This document shows, one piece after another, positions 40,961-44,952 of a stretch of 44,952 bases of DNA. Each line of letters begins with the position of its first letter. Positions within the stretch are counted from its first letter, which is position 1. The stretch comes from Candidatus Equadaptatus faecalis (GTDB lineage: Bacteria > Synergistota > Synergistia > Synergistales > Synergistaceae). Position numbers and translations under genes: made by a program. The stretch spans positions 1 through 44,952 of the forward strand of contig JAGHTZ010000017.1 in assembly GCA_018065065.1 (NCBI GenBank), written 5' to 3'. The notes under the pieces were generated by a model that saw only the letters and a list, made by a program, of their open reading frames with translations, did not search any database and was not told the DNA's origin.

Positions 40961-43573
40961 ATGAATAAAAAAATTCTTCTTATAGACGGGCACGGGCTTG
41001 CTTTTCGCGGCTTTTACGCCGTTCCGGAGGGGCTTTCCGCTCCTGACGGCACCCCTACGAATGCCATAGTGGGCTTTATGAACATGCTGCTGAAAACCTT
41101 TGAAAAGTGGCAGCCTGACGGTGTCGCGCTGTTTTTTGACCCTAAGGGCGAGACCGTGCGCAAGAAGGCGTACGCGCAGTACAAGGAAGGGCGCAAGCCC
41201 GCTCCCGACGCGTTTAAGGCGCAGATGCCGCTTATTATCGAACTCAGCAGAGCGGCGGGCGTTCCCGTTTTTATCAGGGACGGAATAGAAGCCGACGACT
41301 GTATAGTTTCAACAGCCAGAAGCCTTGCGGCTGGCGGGGACACCGCGCTTATCCTTTCAGCAGACAAGGATCTGCTTCAAATTCTTGACAAGAATATTTT
41401 TGTTATACGCCCGACCAAAGGCGTCAGCGAATTTGATTTTTATGACAAAGCTTTTTTTGAAAATAAGTACGGCTTTCCCTCGGAGCGCATGAGCGATTAT
41501 CTCGCGCTGCTCGGCGACGCCGTGGACAATATTCCGGGTGTTGCCGGAATCGGCGAAAAAAGCGCTGCGGAGCTTGTTCAGAAATATTCAAGCATTGAAG
41601 ACATTTACGAGCATATTGAGGATTTTAAGGGCGCAAAGAGACTGCGGCTTGAGGAGGGAAAGCAGTCAGCGTTTGACAGCCGTGCGCTTGTGCTGCCGAT
41701 AGAGGTGGAAGCGGTTGACGCTGAGGATACAAAAATCAGGAGTGCGGATTCCGAGCTTCTGAAACAGCTGTGCGAAAGACTGGGGCTTCGGAAAATATAC
41801 GCGCAGCTGAAAATCCTGACCGGCGATTTCACGCTTCAGGACGATTCTTCCGATACGCCTGCCAAAAACGCGAAAAGCAAAGCGGAGTTTGGGAATTTTT
41901 TGTTCGGTCAGGAAAATTACGTTCCCCAGAACGCCGTAAATCTGAAAGAAGTTGAGCTTGGGCGATTACTATCCTCAGAAAACGCAAGTATGCTTGTTAA
42001 AACGGCTTCTGACGGCAAAACCGGCGTTTTGTGCGCAAACGGGAACGGCGAATATTGTTTTGCGGATACTGAACGTCTGAAAAACGACGAAGCATGGAAA
42101 AAATGGACGGAGAAGGGTGTTCTTACCGTGTTTGGTCTTCGCGGACTGCTTGTGGACGAAACGATTCCCGTGCCGCCTGCTGAAAGAATTAACGACGTTG
42201 AAGCAGCACATTACATGCTGCATCCCGACAGGGGAGGCAGAGGAATTGAAAAAACTCTCGGTAAACTGCCTGAAGATAAAACGCTTGCTGTTCAACTTTT
42301 AAATATTTATAAGACATTTGAAAATCAGCTGACGGAACACCAAAAAGAGCTGATGAAAAAACTGGACAACGCGCTGAGCTTTACGCTGACGAAAATGCAG
42401 CGCCGCGGGCTTCCTGCGGACGCTAAAATGCTGTCTGATTTAAGCTCTGATTTGAAGACCGCAATAGCAAAAACTGAGACTGAAATATGGGAAAAAGCAG
42501 GAAAAGAATTTAACCTTAATTCACCAAAGCAAGTGGGACACGTTTTGTTTGAGGAATTGGGACTGCCTGCGATAAAGAAAACCAAGACGGGCTACTCTAC
42601 CGGAGCTGAGGTGCTTGAAGAGCTCGCGCAGCTGCCCAGGCCGCTTTGCGACGTTCCGAAGCTGCTTATGAATTTCCGTGAGGAGTCGAAAATACTGTCC
42701 GGTTTTGTCGAGCCGTTTCTTGCACTGGCACAAGAGAGAGAAGGCAGAATACATTCCACTTTTGACCAGCTTGAGACGGGAACGGGGCGCCTTGCGAGCT
42801 ATTCGCCAAACGTGCAGAACATTCCGCAGTTCGGGGAGTGGGCGGAAAGATTTAAAAAATGTCTGCACCCTGCCGCTGAAGACAGAACGTTTGTCTCTGC
42901 GGACTATTCGCAGATAGAGCTTCGCATTCTTGCGCACCTTTCGCAGGAAGAAAGGCTGCTTTCCGCTTTCCGCGAAGAACAGGACGTTCATCTTGAAACC
43001 GCGTCATGGGTGTTCGGACTTCCGCCGGAGGATATTACGAAAGAACAGCGCCGCTTTGCAAAGGTTGTCAACTTCGGGCTGCTCTACGGCATGAGCGCCT
43101 TCGGGCTTGCTCAGAGGCTCGGCGTTCCGCGTCCGCAGGCGGCAAGTATCGTCAAACGCTACTTCAGCGTTCTGCCCGGCGTTGAAAAATATATAGAACA
43201 GAGTATCAAAACGGCGAAAGAAAAGGGTTATACGGAGTCTGTTTTCGGCAGGCGCCGTCCGCTTTCCGAGGTCGCGACAATAGAGGGGCGCGGAAACAAT
43301 CCGATAGACAGAATAGCGGTCAACACGCCTGTGCAGAGCGCCGCTTCCGACATCGCCAAAATGGCGCTTGCGGAATTTGACAAACGCCTTGCGGAAAAAT
43401 TTCCGAACGCCGCGGTTATCCTGCAGGTACACGACTCTATCGTCTGCGAATGTGACGAAAACGACGCTGACGCAGTTGAAAAACTGCTTGTTGAGACTAT
43501 GGAGGGCGTATGCAAGATTTCCGTGCCGCTCAAGGTGGAGACCAAGCGCGGAAAAAGCTTGAACGAAGTGTAA
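40961..43573 (+). CDS. polA: DNA polymerase I without active proofreading domain
   Basis: 870 residues. The 5' nuclease domain (1 to about 290) has LLIDGHGLAFRGF, GIEADDCI, SADKDLLQIL and GDAVDNIPGVAGIGEKSA with its metal-binding Asp residues. The middle domain (about 310-450) aligns with the 3'-5' exonuclease region but has no DxE motif or other catalytic acids, as in Taq and Bacillus Pol I. The polymerase domain is complete: motif A ADYSQIELRILAHLS (Asp about 648), motif B RRFAKVVNFGLLYGMS, motif C QVHDSIVCE (His-Asp about 824-825; most have HDEL, here HDSI). It fills gaps in repair and removes RNA primers. GGAGG precedes ATG 40961. Confidence 0.96.
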   Translation: MNKKILLIDGHGLAFRGFYAVPEGLSAPDGTPTNAIVGFMNMLLKTFEKWQPDGVALFFDPKGETVRKKAYAQYKEGRKPAPDAFKAQMPLIIELSRAAGVPVFIRDGIEADDCIVSTARSLAAGGDTALILSADKDLLQILDKNIFVIRPTKGVSEFDFYDKAFFENKYGFPSERMSDYLALLGDAVDNIPGVAGIGEKSAAELVQKYSSIEDIYEHIEDFKGAKRLRLEEGKQSAFDSRALVLPIEVEAVDAEDTKIRSADSELLKQLCERLGLRKIYAQLKILTGDFTLQDDSSDTPAKNAKSKAEFGNFLFGQENYVPQNAVNLKEVELGRLLSSENASMLVKTASDGKTGVLCANGNGEYCFADTERLKNDEAWKKWTEKGVLTVFGLRGLLVDETIPVPPAERINDVEAAHYMLHPDRGGRGIEKTLGKLPEDKTLAVQLLNIYKTFENQLTEHQKELMKKLDNALSFTLTKMQRRGLPADAKMLSDLSSDLKTAIAKTETEIWEKAGKEFNLNSPKQVGHVLFEELGLPAIKKTKTGYSTGAEVLEELAQLPRPLCDVPKLLMNFREESKILSGFVEPFLALAQEREGRIHSTFDQLETGTGRLASYSPNVQNIPQFGEWAERFKKCLHPAAEDRTFVSADYSQIELRILAHLSQEERLLSAFREEQDVHLETASWVFGLPPEDITKEQRRFAKVVNFGLLYGMSAFGLAQRLGVPRPQAASIVKRYFSVLPGVEKYIEQSIKTAKEKGYTESVFGRRRPLSEVATIEGRGNNPIDRIAVNTPVQSAASDIAKMALAEFDKRLAEKFPNAAVILQVHDSIVCECDENDADAVEKLLVETMEGVCKISVPLKVETKRGKSLNEV

Positions 43574-43580
43574 ATAACAT

Positions 43581-43678
43581 AATTCAAAATGAAAAATTAA
43601 TAATGAAGAATGTAAATGCCGGTTACTAACGAACTTTTGACTTTATAAATTCTTCACTATTCATTGTTTATTGTAATT
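43581..43678. repeat. Imperfect terminal inverted repeat element, about 98 bp
   Basis: An AT-rich arm of 31 bases (43581-43611) is repeated in inverted form at 43649-43678; the inner 20 bases next to the spacer match at 17 positions (both start ATTCTTCA or end TGAAGAAT). The 37-base spacer has no gene. It lies between polA and the next gene and looks like a small MITE-like or degenerate repeat element. I saw no flanking target duplication. Confidence 0.5.
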
Positions 43679-43700
43679 GTATCTCTAAGGAGGCGTGATT

Positions 43701-44669
43701 ATGAAACCTGTAATTTGGATAATTGACGAAGAGTGGCTTGATTACGACGTGGAGAACAAGACGCTGAACGATCAGTTTCCTGACTGCGAAATACATTATT
43801 CAGGCTATGATTACAAAAAAGATTTGGAAGATTTCGGCGGCAGAGTTGACGGAATTCTCGCCCAGGTGTACACGAGAATCGGCAGAGAGGAAATGGAGCA
43901 GCTGAAAAACTGCGAGGTCATATCTGTTTTCGGGGGAGGTTATGACAGAATTGATGTTTCCGCCGCAAAAGAAAAGGGAATTAAAGTCGCTTTTGTTCCG
44001 GGGTACTGTGTCGAGGACGTTTCGGATTACGCGATAGCGGCGATTTTCCAATGCAACAAGCACGTAACCTCCTACAAAAAAGAAATGGCGGAGAAGCTTT
44101 GGGGTAGTCCCGCACTGCCGAAGCCCGCAAACAGAATAAAGGGTTCAAATCTTCTCATAATCGGCATAGGCAGAATAGGCAGCGCAACGGCTAAAAAAGC
44201 CGTATCGCTCGGTATGAACGTGTACGCGTACGATCCGTACGTTTGTGAAGAAAAAATGGCTTCGATTGGCGTAAAAAAAGCGGAGAAACTTGACGAGGCA
44301 CTCGGAAATGCAGACTACGTCAGCATTCATGCCAAACTTACCGATGAAACAAAGGGTATGCTTAACGCAGAAAAACTTACCTGTCTCAAAGCCTCGGCTT
44401 ACGTAATCAATACGGCGCGCGGCTGCATAATTGACGAAAAAGCTCTGATAAATGCCGTCAAAAACGGGAAATTAGCCGGCGCGGTGCTTGACGTTGTTGA
44501 CGTTGAACCGCCTTCCTTTGACGAAGAAATATTCAGAACGGACGGAATTATAGTTACGCCGCACATTTCCTATCTGTCCGTACAGGCTTACGAGGAGCTG
44601 AAACTCAGGGCGGCAATGAACCTTGTAAACGTTATAAAAGGAAATGAAATAGAAGACATAGCGGAGTAA
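43701..44669 (+). CDS. D-isomer-specific 2-hydroxyacid dehydrogenase
   Basis: 322 residues, NAD(P)-dependent reduction or oxidation of 2-oxo/2-hydroxy acids. The NAD-binding motif is GIGRIG (155-160), and the catalytic triad is Arg240 (in NTARG), Glu269 (in DVEPP) and His288 (in TPHIS), at the normal family spacing. There is no C-terminal ACT domain, so it is not the usual SerA. Possible substrates are glyoxylate or hydroxypyruvate, which would connect to glycerate, or other keto acids; the sequence does not decide. AAGGAGG (43687-43693) is 7 bases before ATG 43701. Confidence 0.9.
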   Translation: MKPVIWIIDEEWLDYDVENKTLNDQFPDCEIHYSGYDYKKDLEDFGGRVDGILAQVYTRIGREEMEQLKNCEVISVFGGGYDRIDVSAAKEKGIKVAFVPGYCVEDVSDYAIAAIFQCNKHVTSYKKEMAEKLWGSPALPKPANRIKGSNLLIIGIGRIGSATAKKAVSLGMNVYAYDPYVCEEKMASIGVKKAEKLDEALGNADYVSIHAKLTDETKGMLNAEKLTCLKASAYVINTARGCIIDEKALINAVKNGKLAGAVLDVVDVEPPSFDEEIFRTDGIIVTPHISYLSVQAYEELKLRAAMNLVNVIKGNEIEDIAE

Positions 44670-44751
44670 AAATACCGAAAACTTAACGCGGAGGCGGAAT
44701 CACCGGAATAGCGGGAAAAGCTTTTGAAACTGAAATAATCAAACAAATCCC

Positions 44752-44779
44752 AACGGGCTGATGAAAGTCAGCCCGTTTT
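44752..44779 (+). terminator. Terminator of the 2-hydroxyacid dehydrogenase gene
   Basis: AACGGGCTGA (44752-44761) pairs with TCAGCCCGTT (44768-44777) around TGAAAG, followed by TT and a C. Confidence 0.8.
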
Positions 44780-44952
44780 CGAAAATCTATAAAACATATT
44801 GAGGGAACGAAAAACAAAGGCGAAAAGATAAATCAAATATTGAAAATTATCGTTCAGTTTTTCTTTCTCAATAAACTTTAATAACTTTTACAAAAACGAA
44901 AATATTCAGCATTTTCAACACTCTATGTAAATTTAGCCTGATTTTTGTCTGT
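44780..44952. other. AT-rich non-coding end of the window
   Basis: No gene, tRNA or clear promoter seen in the last 173 bases. Rich in A and T runs. Confidence 0.5.

Noticed and set aside
43637-43665. Promoter TTGACT with TTCATT before the dehydrogenase gene
   Set aside because: The -10 has only three consensus bases and lies in the arm of the inverted repeat; too weak to list.
1-44952. Search for CRISPR arrays, phage genes, transposases, toxin-antitoxin pairs and rRNA
   Set aside because: None was recognised; the genes are housekeeping or metabolic.

Overview
The window is ordinary chromosomal DNA of a bacterium, with no phage, insertion sequence, CRISPR array or rRNA. Several things point to a diderm lineage on the Gram-positive side of the tree, most likely Synergistota, with Negativicutes as the alternative. 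There is a periplasmic Skp/OmpH chaperone, which implies an outer membrane. A meso-diaminopimelate dehydrogenase is present. Gene orders are of the Gram-positive type: tilS-hpt-ftsH and rimP-nusA-ylxR-ylxQ-infB-rbfA-nrnA-truB-ribF. TTG starts are frequent. The lineage is inferred from content and order, not from a database search.

Layout. 1-4.9 kb: an AT-rich spacer, then tRNA-Ala(CGC) divergent from rqcH, an orphan Eco57I-type DNA methyltransferase, tRNA-Pro and tRNA-Gly. 4.9-9.1 kb: ompH, tilS, hpt, ftsH. 9.1-15.8 kb: a diaminopimelate dehydrogenase on the minus strand, then an overlapping uvrB-uvrA-rlmB chain. 15.8-23.5 kb: the translation/transcription operon from rimP to ribF, driven by a strong promoter followed at once by a terminator-like hairpin. 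23.5-29.7 kb: a PpiD/SurA-like membrane-anchored protein, tRNA-Ser, tRNA-Arg, a three-gene membrane module distantly related to the membrane arm of complex I / energy-converting hydrogenases, and glnS. 29.7-34.8 kb (minus): an Fbp/Afu-type ABC importer with one binding protein, one fused permease and two different ATPases. 34.9-39.1 kb: a histidine phosphatase, a metallo-beta-lactamase-fold protein, a GntP-family permease and glycerate kinase. 39.1-39.5 kb: an intergenic region with a self-contained small-RNA candidate. 39.5-44.7 kb: gltX (minus), polA and a D-2-hydroxyacid dehydrogenase.

How genes fit together. Much of the window is information processing: tRNAs, GlnRS, GluRS, tRNA and rRNA modification, ribosome maturation, nucleotide excision repair and DNA polymerase I. 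The metabolic part suggests import and phosphorylation of D-glycerate (GntP permease plus glycerate kinase), with a 2-hydroxyacid dehydrogenase further along. The ABC importer lies next to a phosphatase, but its substrate is not clear.

The observations most worth checking are: (1) the three-gene complex-I-like membrane module, which has no redox subunits and whose antiporter-like subunit seems to have lost the usual proton-path charges; (2) the two ABC ATPases, whose motif substitutions fall in the same composite ATP site if they heterodimerise; (3) the intergenic small-RNA candidate at about 39.26-39.33 kb; (4) the hairpin between promoter and rimP; (5) tRNA-Ala sharing a divergent promoter region with rqcH, whose product is expected to use tRNA-Ala; (6) an orphan methyltransferase with DPPH instead of NPPY.
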